A stretch of DNA of 25,158 bases from an uncultured Collinsella sp. (GCA_900541185.1 UQIQ01000031.1:1-25158); one strand, 5' to 3'. Counted from the first letter of the stretch, positions 1 to 7,978 are shown. Notes: generated by a model not told the origin, from the letters alone. Numbers and translations are program-made.

Positions 1-52
1 CATACGAGATGGCGTCGAGTCTCGTGGGCTCGGAGATGTGTATAAGAGACAG
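1..52 (+). other. Illumina Nextera adapter, not genomic
   Basis: The bases match the Nextera i7 adapter layout. Positions 1-10 are the end of the P7 primer (CATACGAGAT). Positions 11-18 (GGCGTCGA) are in the place of an 8-nt index. Positions 19-52 are the transposase read-2 adapter, ending in the 19-bp Tn5 mosaic end at 34-52. This is library-construction sequence left on the contig end. It creates a false in-frame start (GTG at 38, giving MYKRQ) fused to the truncated gene that follows. Confidence 0.98.
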
Positions 53-313
53 GTCCTGAGCTCCTCGGTCGCCCTTTTAGGCCTGCTTGTCATCATGGGC
101 TTGATTTACACCATCTGGTCGCAAATCAACATGAAGAAGAAGCAGAAGTACTTCAAGGAGCTGCACACCGAGCTCAAGCCGGGTCAGGAGGTTCTTTTCG
201 CCGGCGGTATCTACGGAACCGTCAAAGGCATCGAAGGCGAGAAGGTCCAGATCAAAGTCCGATCCGGAGCCGTCGTAGATGTTTCGCGTTACGCGATTCA
301 GGAGATCAAGTAA
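53..313 (+). CDS. yajC: YajC-like protein, 5'-truncated by the contig end
   Basis: The last 86 codons of a small YajC-family membrane protein are present. One hydrophobic helix (roughly VALLGLLVIMGLIYTIW) is followed by a basic KKKQKYF stretch. A small soluble domain with the family-like pattern ELKPGQEVLFAGGIYGTVKGIEGEKVQIKV comes next. YajC normally associates with SecDF of the Sec translocon. Here it lies 36 bp upstream of a mannose-family PTS IIB gene on the same strand, and I see no promoter or terminator in the gap, so it probably belongs to that operon. From memory, YajC-like genes also sit beside glycosaminoglycan PTS genes in streptococci. The true start is missing; any protein beginning MYKRQ is an adapter fusion. 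Confidence 0.85.
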   Translation, partial: VLSSSVALLGLLVIMGLIYTIWSQINMKKKQKYFKELHTELKPGQEVLFAGGIYGTVKGIEGEKVQIKVRSGAVVDVSRYAIQEIK

Positions 314-349
314 CTGTCGTCAGCAAATATCGAAAGGAAGCTGATCAAC

Positions 350-832
350 ATGGCAGAACCCAACATTCTTCTTACCCGCATCGATAACCGACTGGTTCAT
401 GGTCAGGTTGCCACCCAGTGGAACTCCACTCTGGGCTCCAACCTCATCCTCGTCGCCAACGACGACGTGGCGTCCAACACCATGCGCCAGAACCTCATGA
501 AGATGGCCGCTCCCGCCGGCGTCGCTACGCGTTTCTTCTCCCTGCAGAAGACCATCGACGTCATTGGCAAGGCGAGCCCGCGCCAGAAGATCTTCATCGT
601 GGCCGAAACACCGGAAGACGTGCTTACGCTCGTCAAGGGCGGTGTGCCTATAAAGAAGGTAAACATCGGCAACATGCACATGTCGGAAGGAAAGCGCCAA
701 GTCGCCACCTCCGTCGCAGTTAACGACGAGGATGTCGCTGCGTTTAAAGAGCTGCAGGAATTGGGGGTGGAGTTGGAGATCAGGCGCGTTCCGAGCACGC
801 CTGTTGAGGACACGAGCAAGCTCTTCTCGTAA
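350..832 (+). CDS. PTS mannose/GalNAc family IIB subunit
   Basis: This 160-residue cytoplasmic phosphotransfer subunit accepts phosphate from IIA on a histidine and passes it to sugar entering through IIC/IID. The family's active-site loop is visible as RIDNRLVHGQ, with the phospho-His at residue 17. Other family blocks are FFSLQKTIDVI and LVKGGVPIKKVNIGNMH. The start ATG follows AAAGGAAG with a somewhat long spacing. IIC begins 90 bp later; the gap holds a short GTCAGG/CCTGAC hairpin (850-869). Specificity for N-acetylgalactosamine or galactosamine is inferred from agaS and nagA/agaA downstream. No IIA is visible; it may lie upstream of the contig end. Confidence 0.93.
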   Translation: MAEPNILLTRIDNRLVHGQVATQWNSTLGSNLILVANDDVASNTMRQNLMKMAAPAGVATRFFSLQKTIDVIGKASPRQKIFIVAETPEDVLTLVKGGVPIKKVNIGNMHMSEGKRQVATSVAVNDEDVAAFKELQELGVELEIRRVPSTPVEDTSKLFS

Positions 833-922
833 TCCTCGTGATTCACGTTGTCAGGAGTGAAACCCTGACGTTCTGTACGTGATATCCAAAGTGCGTACAT
901 TCATTTTGAAAGGAGGAGCAAG

Positions 923-1723
923 ATGGAATACTCGATCATCCAGATCGCTCTGGTCTTCGTCGTCACGTTCATCGCGGCAATCGACCAGTTTGACTTCCTC
1001 GAGTCTCTCTATCAGCCCATCGTCACCGGCGCCGTCATCGGTCTTATCCTTGGCGACCTCAACACCGGTCTTCTCGTGGGTGGTACCTATCAGCTCATGA
1101 CGATCGGCAACATGCCGATCGGAGGCGCTCAGCCGCCTAACGCCGTCATCGGCGGCATCATGGCAGCCATTCTCGCTATCGCCACGGGCCTCGAGCCCAA
1201 CGCGGCAGTCGGCCTCGCCATTCCGTTCGCTCTGCTTGGCCAGCTTGGCGTTACCCTGGTCTTCACGCTTATGTCCCCGCTTATGTCCACGGCCGATAAC
1301 ATGGCTCACAACGCGGACACCAAGGGCATCGAGCGCCTGAACTACTTCGCCATGGCTCTGCTTGGCCTGATCTTCGCTGTCGTCGTCACCCTGTTCTTCA
1401 TCGCTGGCGCTACCATCGGTCAGACCATCGCTTCTGCCATCCCGACTTGGCTGCAGACCGGTCTGTCCGCTGCAGGCGGCATGATGCGCTTCGTCGGCTT
1501 CGCCGTCCTGCTCAAGGTTATGATGAACCGCGATATGTGGGGCTTCTTCCTCATGGGCTTTGGCCTCGCGCTCATCACCGTTGCCAACGATTCGCTGGCA
1601 ACCCCTGCTCTGCTCATCCTCGCTCTCATCGGCTTCGGCATCGCTTTCTGGGACTTCCAGCAGCAGACCGAGCTGAAGGGTGCAGCTGTTTCTGACGGAG
1701 GTGACTTCGAAGATGGCATCTAA
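923..1723 (+). CDS. PTS mannose/GalNAc family IIC permease
   Basis: This 266-residue integral membrane protein forms the sugar channel together with IID. It is almost wholly hydrophobic, with the family's glycine-rich loops (GGTYQLMTIGNMPIGGAQPP and LMGFGLALITVANDS). Family IIC proteins are usually about 250-270 residues, so it appears full length. The start is supported by a strong AGGAGG at 911-916, seven bases before the ATG. The stop overlaps the IID start by 11 bp, so the two are probably translationally coupled. Acidic C-terminal residues (GGDFEDGI) are encoded in the overlap region. Confidence 0.93.
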   Translation: MEYSIIQIALVFVVTFIAAIDQFDFLESLYQPIVTGAVIGLILGDLNTGLLVGGTYQLMTIGNMPIGGAQPPNAVIGGIMAAILAIATGLEPNAAVGLAIPFALLGQLGVTLVFTLMSPLMSTADNMAHNADTKGIERLNYFAMALLGLIFAVVVTLFFIAGATIGQTIASAIPTWLQTGLSAAGGMMRFVGFAVLLKVMMNRDMWGFFLMGFGLALITVANDSLATPALLILALIGFGIAFWDFQQQTELKGAAVSDGGDFEDGI

Positions 1724-2795
1724 TGAGTATGTGATCCCGGAGCACTACGAGGATCTCACTCCTGCTCCGCAGCTCGACCAGAAGACCCTCAACAAGATGG
1801 CTTGGCGCTCCTGCTTCCTGCAGGCATCGTTCAACTACGAGCGCATGCAGGCCGCTGGCTGGCTTTACTCCATCATCCCCGGTCTGGAGAAGATCCACAC
1901 CAACAAGAACGACCTCGCGGCTTCCATGAGCCACAACCTGGAGTTCTTCAACACCCACCCGTTCCTCGTCACCTTTGTTATGGGCATCGTGCTTTCGCTC
2001 GAGCAGAACAAGGTTGACATCCCCACGATCCGCGCCGTCCGCGTCGCCGCAATGGGCCCGCTCGGTGGTATCGGTGACGCCCTGTTCTGGCTGACGCTCG
2101 TGCCTATCACGGCCGGCATCACCTCCAACATGGCCATCAACGGCAACGCCGCTGCGCCGATCATCTTCCTGGTGATCTTCAACGCCGTCCAGTTCGCTCT
2201 GCGCTTCTGGCTCATGAACTGGTCCTACAAGCTTGGCACCAGCGCTATTGACGCTTTGACCGCCAACATGCAGGCCTTTACGCGTGCCGCTTCCATCATG
2301 GGCGTCTTCGTCGTCGGTTGCCTGGTCGTCACCATGGGTGGCACCCAGATCAACCTCGAGATCCCCAACGGCACCACCCGTGGCCTCTCCGCCACTACCG
2401 TGATCGTCTCCGAGAAGGAGGCCGAGAACTTCACCGGTATGGAGGGCATCGATACCGAGACCGCTGAGGCCGGTACCATCGCCATGACTAATGAGGACGG
2501 CGACGCCCTCACCGCCACCGATGCCGACGGCAACCCTGTCGAGTGCGGCGTCACCGATCTGGGCAACGGCATGGAGTCCGTTACCTACGGCACCGTTACC
2601 GAGGATCCGGTCAACTTCTCTGTTGCCGACACCCTCAACACCATCGTCCCGAAGCTTGTCCCGCTTATGCTTACGCTGCTGCTTTACTACATGTTCGCTA
2701 AGCACAGCTGGACCCCGACCAAGGGCATTCTGCTGCTCTTCGTCCTTGGCATCCTGGGCGCTGGCCCGCTTGGTCTCTGGCCGAGCATCTGGTAA
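1713..2795 (+). CDS. PTS mannose/GalNAc family IID, with a long insert
   Basis: This is the partner permease subunit of IIC, 360 residues long, against about 260-300 for typical IID proteins. Family signatures are clear: KMAWRSCFLQASFNYERMQ near the start, AAMGPLGGIGDALFWLTL at 113-129, FALRFWLMNWSYKLGTSAID at 161-180, and a hydrophobic C-terminal part (PKLVPLMLTLLLYY). Between about residues 218 and 302 lies an acidic, Thr/Asp/Gly-rich soluble segment with one Cys, just after a hydrophobic helix. I read it as an inserted extracytoplasmic domain. The start chosen is the ATG at 1713, preceded by GGAGGTGAC at 1697-1705; an in-frame start further upstream would lie deep inside IIC. Confidence 0.92.
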   Translation: MASNEYVIPEHYEDLTPAPQLDQKTLNKMAWRSCFLQASFNYERMQAAGWLYSIIPGLEKIHTNKNDLAASMSHNLEFFNTHPFLVTFVMGIVLSLEQNKVDIPTIRAVRVAAMGPLGGIGDALFWLTLVPITAGITSNMAINGNAAAPIIFLVIFNAVQFALRFWLMNWSYKLGTSAIDALTANMQAFTRAASIMGVFVVGCLVVTMGGTQINLEIPNGTTRGLSATTVIVSEKEAENFTGMEGIDTETAEAGTIAMTNEDGDALTATDADGNPVECGVTDLGNGMESVTYGTVTEDPVNFSVADTLNTIVPKLVPLMLTLLLYYMFAKHSWTPTKGILLLFVLGILGAGPLGLWPSIW

Positions 2796-2861
2796 GGCTC
2801 TAGCTTGAGGGGTGTGTCCCTACGCGGCTCACACCCCGACCCCTTAAGCCATGTGTATGTT

Positions 2862-2900
2862 AAAAGCCGCGTGCTCGAAAGAGCGCGCGGCTTTTGTTTT
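2862..2900 (+). terminator. Rho-independent terminator after the PTS operon
   Basis: AAAAGCCGCGTGCTC (2862-2876) pairs with GAGCGCGCGGCTTTT (2881-2895) around a GAAA loop, with a single G-T wobble, and is followed by TGTTTTC. It closes the IIB-IIC-IID unit 66 bp past the IID stop. Confidence 0.9.
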
Positions 2901-2901
2901 C

Positions 2902-2931
2902 TTGATGATTCGGGTGTGGCAGACAGATAAT
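2902..2931 (+). promoter_or_regulatory. Candidate promoter of the GntR regulator gene
   Basis: TTGATG (2902-2907) and GATAAT (2926-2931) are separated by 18 bp, about 50 bp before the regulator start and just after the terminator hairpin. The assignment rests on hexamer resemblance only. Confidence 0.45.
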
Positions 2932-2980
2932 GCTAAGCACCCTAGGTAGCTAGCCGAATTCGAGCAAAAGGGAGGATAGG

Positions 2981-3712
2981 GTGGCGATCGGAGCGCGTAA
3001 GCAACCGCTGTACGATCAGCTGGTCGATATTCTGACCGAAAAGATCGACCATGAATATCGCGCCGGTGACATGATTCCTTCCGAGCGCGAACTTTCGGAG
3101 CGCTATGGTCTCTCGCGTACTACGGTACGCCTGGCTCTGCAGGAACTGGAGCGTTTAGGACTGGTGGTTCGGCAGCACGGTCGCGGTACCTTTGTGACCG
3201 ACCGTTCGGCAAAGGCAACCAATCTTATGCAGTCCTACAGCTTTACCGAGCAGATGCGCGCGATGGGTCGCGACCCCGAGACCACGATTCTCGAGTTTTG
3301 CGAGATGGAGGCCGATAAAAATCTGGCCGAGCATATGGGATTGCGTATAGGTGATCGCATTTTTAAGCTTAAGCGCCTTCGTTCTGCCGACAACATGCCC
3401 ATGATGGTCGAACGCAGCTATCTACCAGTTCGTCAATTTTTGTCCCTAAAGCGACCGCTGCTGGAGCGTAAGCCGCTTTACGATGTGATTGAGCAAGACT
3501 TTCAGCAAAAGATACGCGTGGCCGAAGAGGAGTTCTATGCGAGCATAGCCCGTCCCACCGACGCCCACCTTTTGGGAATTGTCGAGGGCTCGCCTGTGCT
3601 CGATTTGGTCAGGACTACGTATAACGAGTCAAACGAGGTTGTGGAGTATACACTCTCGGTTGCTCGTGCCGATCAGTTTAAATACAAGGTTTACCACCAG
3701 CGTAGCGACTAG
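2981..3712 (+). CDS. GntR-family regulator, HutC/UTRA subfamily
   Basis: This 243-residue transcription factor has an N-terminal winged helix (about residues 8-75) with the classic pattern YDQLVDILTEKI, then IPSERELSERYGLSRTTVR and LVVRQHGRGTFV. A UTRA effector domain follows (about 90-240). Such regulators (NagR, DasR, AgaR2, FrlR types) sense sugar phosphates and usually repress. A GTG start at 2981 follows GGGAGGA. The gene lies between the PTS terminator and agaS, and a palindrome in the agaS promoter is a plausible target. GalNAc-6-P or GalN-6-P as effector is inferred from context. Confidence 0.92.
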   Translation: MAIGARKQPLYDQLVDILTEKIDHEYRAGDMIPSERELSERYGLSRTTVRLALQELERLGLVVRQHGRGTFVTDRSAKATNLMQSYSFTEQMRAMGRDPETTILEFCEMEADKNLAEHMGLRIGDRIFKLKRLRSADNMPMMVERSYLPVRQFLSLKRPLLERKPLYDVIEQDFQQKIRVAEEEFYASIARPTDAHLLGIVEGSPVLDLVRTTYNESNEVVEYTLSVARADQFKYKVYHQRSD

Positions 3713-3747
3713 TGTTCGCATCGTATCCATATGATGATTCTTTGCAT

Positions 3748-3787
3748 TTAACTGGTTACTACCAGATAACCAACTGAAGTGTATAAT
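3748..3787 (+). promoter_or_regulatory. agaS promoter with a GntR-type operator
   Basis: An inverted repeat TTAACTGGT-TACT-ACCAGATAA spans 3748-3769, with arms matching at 8 of 9 positions. It resembles HutC-type GntR boxes such as the DasR site ACTGGTCTAGACCA. A perfect -10 TATAAT follows at 3782-3787, with agaS starting 40 bp later. No good -35 hexamer is visible: the palindrome occupies its place, as expected for a repressor site that blocks polymerase. An alternative inner pairing is TGGTTA (3753-3758) with TAACCA (3767-3772). Confidence 0.7.
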
Positions 3788-3826
3788 TGCACGTCAGAGG
3801 ATTACTTCTAGAGAGAGGTATTAGAA

Positions 3827-4993
3827 ATGTTCGAGAAGAGTGTCGAGGAGCTCACCGAGCTCGGCGCCCAGATCACCACGGCCGAGATTGCTCAGCAGCC
3901 CGAGCTTTGGCGTGATACGCTCAACATCTATCGCGAGAACAAGGAGGCCATCGAGGCCTTCCTGGCCGAGGCTCGCGCTATGGGCGAGGGCCGTCTGTCC
4001 GTTGTCTTCACCGGTGCCGGTACGTCCGACTACGTTGGCGATACCTGCGCCCCGTACCTGCGTCACGCTGGCAACACTGATCTCTACGACTTTAAGCCCA
4101 TCGCCACGACCGACATCGTGAGCGCCCCGCGCGACTTCCTACGCGCCGAGGATCCCACGCTCGTGGTTTCCTTTGCCCGCTCTGGCAACAGCCCCGAGAG
4201 CCTTGCCGCCGTTGCCGTTGCCAAGGAGCTCGTCCACAACGTCAAGTTCCTCAACATCACCTGCGCTCCCGAGGGCAAGCTCGCCGTCGAGTCTGCCGAT
4301 GATCCCAACGCGCTGACGCTGCTCATTCCGCGCGCCAACGACAAGGGCTTCGCCATGACCGGTTCTTATTCCTGCATGACCCTGCTCTCCACCCTTATTT
4401 TTGACACTGCCTCTGACGAGCAGAAGGCCGAGTGGGTCGAGACCATCGCCAAGATGGGCGAGGAGGTCATCTCCCGTGAGCCCGAGATCGCCGATTACCT
4501 GGCTGGCGATTTCAACCGCGTGACCTACTTGGGTTCTGGCTCCTTCGGTGGCCTTGCTCAGGAGAGCCAGCTCAAGATCCTCGAGCTCGCTCACGGTCTG
4601 GTCGCTACTTCCTACGACACCTCCATGGGCTATCGTCACGGACCTAAGTCCTTCGTCGACGATAAGACGCTCGTCTTCGTGTTCGTCAACAACGACGCCT
4701 ACACCCGTCAGTACGACATCGACATCCTCAACGAGATCGGTGGCGACGAGATCGCTCAGCACACCATCGCCGTTCAGCAGGAAGGTGCCACCGTCTATGA
4801 GGGTGAGTCCTTCACCTTTAAGGGCTACGAGGCACTTCCCGAGGGTTACCTTGCTCTGCCGTTCGTGATGTTTGCCCAGGCTATCAGCCTGCTCAACTCC
4901 GTCCGCGTGGGCAACACGCCCGATACGCCGAGCCCCACCGGCACGGTCAACCGCGTGGTTAAGGGCGTGACGATTCACCCCTTCACCGCTTAA
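3827..4993 (+). CDS. agaS: AgaS-like SIS-domain GalN-6-P deaminase/isomerase
   Basis: This 388-residue cytoplasmic enzyme has two SIS (sugar isomerase) domains. The first shows FTGAGTSDYVGDT at 61-73 and SFARSGNSPES at 115-125. The second shows YLGSGSFGG and the AgaS-typical SMGYRHGPKSF. AgaS converts galactosamine-6-phosphate to tagatose-6-phosphate plus ammonia. Glucosamine-6-P handling cannot be excluded from sequence alone, but the length and motifs fit AgaS rather than NagB. The ATG follows GAGAGG with suitable spacing. It stands alone between its own regulated promoter and a strong terminator at 5012-5048. Confidence 0.93.
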   Translation: MFEKSVEELTELGAQITTAEIAQQPELWRDTLNIYRENKEAIEAFLAEARAMGEGRLSVVFTGAGTSDYVGDTCAPYLRHAGNTDLYDFKPIATTDIVSAPRDFLRAEDPTLVVSFARSGNSPESLAAVAVAKELVHNVKFLNITCAPEGKLAVESADDPNALTLLIPRANDKGFAMTGSYSCMTLLSTLIFDTASDEQKAEWVETIAKMGEEVISREPEIADYLAGDFNRVTYLGSGSFGGLAQESQLKILELAHGLVATSYDTSMGYRHGPKSFVDDKTLVFVFVNNDAYTRQYDIDILNEIGGDEIAQHTIAVQQEGATVYEGESFTFKGYEALPEGYLALPFVMFAQAISLLNSVRVGNTPDTPSPTGTVNRVVKGVTIHPFTA

Positions 4994-5011
4994 TCGCGTC
5001 CCCCTGTAAGG

Positions 5012-5048
5012 GCGCCCGTCCGCTCATAACGGCGGGCGGGCGCTTTTT
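5012..5048 (+). terminator. Rho-independent terminator after agaS
   Basis: GCGCCCGTCCG (5012-5022) pairs with CGGGCGGGCGC (5033-5043), with one wobble pair, and is followed by TTTTT. It separates agaS from nagA, which therefore probably has its own promoter in 5049-5100. That stretch has a loose GGTA-N7-TACC inverted repeat (5064-5078). Confidence 0.9.
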
Positions 5049-5110
5049 GTTTTACGTGAGCTGGGTATAAGCATTACCACAGTCAACTGCTTTAGAAGCG
5101 AGGAGTGCAT

Positions 5111-6280
5111 ATGAGCACGTACGCAATTAAGGCTGACAAGTTCTTCTTGCCGGCAGGCCCGCAACTGGGCGGCTATCTTATGGTCGAGGATGGCGTTTTT
5201 GGCGCCTGGCAGGCCGACGAGCCCTCTTGCGAGATTAAGGACTACACGGGATCGTGGATCGCACCGGGTATGGTCGATACTCACATCCATGGCTTCTACA
5301 ACCACTCAACTACCGATAACGATCCCGAGGGCATCGATATCAGCTCAACCGAGCTCGCCCGTCGCGGTACCACCAGCTGGCTGCCCACGACGTTCACCGA
5401 TGGCGTCGAACAGATCAAGGACGCCTGCGCTGCTATCGCCAAGGCGGACGAGGGCCGCGGCCCCGACTTCTGCGGTGCCCGCATTCAGGGCATCTACCTG
5501 GAGGGCCCCTTCTTTACCATGAAGCACGTGGGCGCGCAGAACCCCGCTTACCTGATTGACCCCTCCGAGGAGGTTTTCGACCAGTGGCAGGAGGCTGCGG
5601 GCGGTCGCATCGTTAAGAGCGCCATGGCCGCCGAGCGCGACGGTGCCGCTGCTTATGCGGCTGCTCTGAACGCCAAGGGCGTGGTGACCAGCATCGGTCA
5701 CTCCGACGCCACCTACGATGAGTGCATCGCCGCTATCAATGCCGGTGCCAGCTGCTTTACGCATACCTATAACGGCCAGCGCGGTCTGCATCACCGTGAG
5801 CCCGGTGTCGTGGGTGCTGCCATGTCCACGCCCGAGACCTACGCCGAGATCATCTGTGACGGCAAGCACGTAAACCCTGCCGCCATCAAGGCACTGCTGC
5901 AGGCAAAGGGCTGGCAGCACACGGTGCTCATCACCGACTGCCTGGGCTGCGGCGGCATGCCCGAGGGCAGCTACACCAGTGGTGGCATGGACGTCATCAT
6001 GAAGGACAACCTGTGCTGGCTCGCCGACGGCAAAAGCATTGCCGGCTCGGTGCTCACGCTTGCCCAGGGCGTCAAGAACATCGTCGACTGGGGCATCGCC
6101 AGCGCCGATATCGCCATTCGCATGGCAACTGAGGTGCCGGCACGCTCCGCGCACGTCGAGGATAAGTGCGGCAGCATCATGCCGGGTCGCGACGCCGACT
6201 TTGTCGTGTTCGACCATGAGCTCACCCTCGTCGAGACGTATGTTGGCGGCCAGAGCGTCGGCAACGCCTTTACCGAGTAG
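5111..6280 (+). CDS. nagA: N-acetyl-hexosamine-6-phosphate deacetylase (NagA/AgaA)
   Basis: This 389-residue metal-dependent amidohydrolase removes acetate from GlcNAc-6-P or GalNAc-6-P. Visible ligands and catalytic positions are VDTHIHGF (H58, H60), YLEGPFF (E131), SIGHSD (H197), FTHTYNG (H218) and the catalytic Asp in ITDCLG (D276). The start is ATG 5111 with GAGGAG six bases upstream; an in-frame GTG at 5105 lies too close to that site. Placed after agaS, it most likely acts as AgaA on GalNAc-6-P, supplying GalN-6-P to AgaS; this specificity is inferred. A related 3'-end fragment survives at 9007-9138. Confidence 0.92.
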   Translation: MSTYAIKADKFFLPAGPQLGGYLMVEDGVFGAWQADEPSCEIKDYTGSWIAPGMVDTHIHGFYNHSTTDNDPEGIDISSTELARRGTTSWLPTTFTDGVEQIKDACAAIAKADEGRGPDFCGARIQGIYLEGPFFTMKHVGAQNPAYLIDPSEEVFDQWQEAAGGRIVKSAMAAERDGAAAYAAALNAKGVVTSIGHSDATYDECIAAINAGASCFTHTYNGQRGLHHREPGVVGAAMSTPETYAEIICDGKHVNPAAIKALLQAKGWQHTVLITDCLGCGGMPEGSYTSGGMDVIMKDNLCWLADGKSIAGSVLTLAQGVKNIVDWGIASADIAIRMATEVPARSAHVEDKCGSIMPGRDADFVVFDHELTLVETYVGGQSVGNAFTE

Positions 6281-6286
6281 CGATAG

Positions 6287-6324
6287 AAAAAGACGGCGGG
6301 CCCGAATCTGCTCGGACCCGCCGT
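6287..6324 (-). terminator. Terminator between converging nagA and flavodoxin genes
   Basis: ACGGCGGGCCCGA (6293-6305) pairs with TCGGACCCGCCGT (6312-6324), with one mismatch. The A-run at 6287-6291 becomes a T tract on the minus strand, so it is a canonical terminator for the flavodoxin gene. On the plus strand the hairpin may also slow read-through from nagA. Confidence 0.85.
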
Positions 6325-6355
6325 ATGGGTTAAACGCTCAAAAGCACCTTTACAG

Positions 6356-6940
6356 TTACAGCTTGTTAGCGATCTTCTTTGCCGTGCGCTTGACGCCGGC
6401 CACGAGGCCTCCTGCAGGATGCTCCTTCTCGTAGGCTAGACGCTTCTCGCGCTTGGCGTACTCTTCGACGATGATGTCGCCATACTCGTCTTCGATCTTG
6501 TCGAAGAAATCGACGGCGCCCTTAATTTCCTCAGCGGTCGGGTGTCCCTTTTGGACACCGCCGGTGAGTTTGAACGGCCCCCACGTATCAAAGCCAGGGC
6601 AGCCGTAGACGCCCATAAAGATGGCCTGCCTCATGCGGCAGATGCCATCGATATCCTTGCCGTACCACTTGTTTTTGCCACCGTAGGTCATAAGGCCAAA
6701 CACCTTGTCCTGCGGCTGCAGCACGTTCGTGAGCACGCGCGCCATATCTTTGTCGATCTCGGAGTAATAAATGCCCGTGGCGACGCCGATCAGATGGTAT
6801 TCGTGCAGGTCGGGGTACTCGTTTTTACCGAGTGACTTCACGTCGAGGGTATCGATTTCGGGGTGCGCCTCGACGATGGCGTCCACGAGCTTTTTCGTAT
6901 TGCCGTGGTGGCGTGAGGCATAAAGGATGATGGTTCGCAT
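6356..6940 (-). CDS. Flavodoxin-family protein
   Basis: A 194-residue FMN-type flavodoxin-fold protein. It begins MRTIILYASRHHGNTKKLVD, the phosphate-binding loop at the first beta-strand. LIGVATGIYYSEIDKDMARV and KVFGLMTYGGKN follow, typical of flavin-contacting loops. The C-terminus is basic (VAGVKRTAKKIANKL), which is unusual and may contact membrane or nucleic acid. The role is probably electron transfer, partner unknown. The reading frame stays open far upstream, but the homologous part starts at the ATG at 6940, with AAAGG about 10 nt before it. It is divergent from the LacX-like gene and unrelated to the surrounding sugar genes. Confidence 0.88.
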   Translation of the reverse strand: MRTIILYASRHHGNTKKLVDAIVEAHPEIDTLDVKSLGKNEYPDLHEYHLIGVATGIYYSEIDKDMARVLTNVLQPQDKVFGLMTYGGKNKWYGKDIDGICRMRQAIFMGVYGCPGFDTWGPFKLTGGVQKGHPTAEEIKGAVDFFDKIEDEYGDIIVEEYAKREKRLAYEKEHPAGGLVAGVKRTAKKIANKL

Positions 6941-7096
6941 AAGAAGGCCTTTCAGCTGTAATTGCATCAATGTCTGTATGGTACCCCGTTGCATGCCTGG
7001 GAAACCGGACGCATCGATGAACGTGCGGGTTTGTCCTTTGGTCAGGGCCGAGACGGGTTCTTGCGAGCAAAAAGCAGTTGTTCGAAAGGATGGACA

Positions 7097-7978
7097 ATGG
7101 AATACGCTCTCTCCAACGATTCGATTTCTATCAAGGTCTCCACGGCCGGCGGCTCGTTTACCTCGATTGAGGCTGGAGGTCGCGAGTACTTGTGGCAGGG
7201 CGATCCCGCCGTGTGGTCCGGCCAGGCACCGATTTGCTTCCCGATTTGCGGAGGTTTGCGCGATAACAGCGCCATGACGTTTGCTGGACATCATGTGAAG
7301 CTCGCCCGCCACGGCTTTGCGCGCAAGCAGGAGTGGAAGCTGTTGAGCCAAAGCACAAACGAGCTGGCTATGTGCCTGGCATCCGAGGATAACGCCGCGC
7401 TGCTGAGCGATTATCCGTATCCGTTTAAACTTGTCGCCCGCTATACGCTCGAGGACGCCGCCGTGCGTGTCTCCTATGAGGTTACCAACGAGGGCACCGA
7501 GGACATGCCTTTCTTTATCGGTGGACACCCCGGCTTTAGGTGTCCGCTCGACGAGGGCGAGTCCTATACGGACTACGAGTTGCGTTTTGAGAAAGACGAG
7601 GCTGCGGAGCTCTGCACCGCCGTTCCCTCGACCGGATTGATTGATGTGGACAGGCGCTCCAAGAACCCCATGGTGGGAAAGACGCTGCCTTTGTCGCATG
7701 AGCTCTTCGATTTTGCGGAGACCATCTTTGACGTGCTCGAGAGCCGTCAGGTCACGCTTTCCAAAAAAGGCGAGGACAAGGGCGTTCGCCTGAGCTTTGA
7801 GGGCTTCCCGTACCTCATTGTGTGGAGCAAGCCCGAGGGTGATTTTGTGGCAGTTGAACCCTGGGGCGGCCTCTCGACCTGTTCCGATGAGGATGACGTG
7901 CTTGAGCACAAGCGCGGCTGCCTTATCGCCAAGCCCAAAGAAACCATCGTGCGCTCGTTCACAATCGAGATTCTGTAG
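7097..7978 (+). CDS. lacX: LacX-like aldose 1-epimerase family protein
   Basis: A 293-residue galactose-mutarotase-fold protein. The motifs PICGGLRDN (49-57), KLARHGFARKQEW (68-80), MPFFIGGHPGFRCPL and the ending GCLIAKPKETIVRSFTI fit the LacX branch of COG2017 rather than classical GalM. LacX sits in tagatose-pathway lac operons of firmicutes; its exact substrate is not settled to my knowledge. The start ATG 7097 follows GAAAGGA with 6-nt spacing. lacC begins 59 bp downstream in the same direction, so the two are likely co-transcribed. A separate GalM-type epimerase is at 10894-11946. Confidence 0.85.
   Translation: MEYALSNDSISIKVSTAGGSFTSIEAGGREYLWQGDPAVWSGQAPICFPICGGLRDNSAMTFAGHHVKLARHGFARKQEWKLLSQSTNELAMCLASEDNAALLSDYPYPFKLVARYTLEDAAVRVSYEVTNEGTEDMPFFIGGHPGFRCPLDEGESYTDYELRFEKDEAAELCTAVPSTGLIDVDRRSKNPMVGKTLPLSHELFDFAETIFDVLESRQVTLSKKGEDKGVRLSFEGFPYLIVWSKPEGDFVAVEPWGGLSTCSDEDDVLEHKRGCLIAKPKETIVRSFTIEIL

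Noticed and set aside
34..52. Tn5 mosaic end, as if a transposon insertion
   Set aside because: It is contiguous with Nextera index and P7 primer sequence, so it is library adapter and not a mobile element.
5064..5078. Second GntR operator before nagA (GGTA-N7-TACC)
   Set aside because: The arms are only 4 bp and do not match the agaS palindrome, so this is too weak to call.
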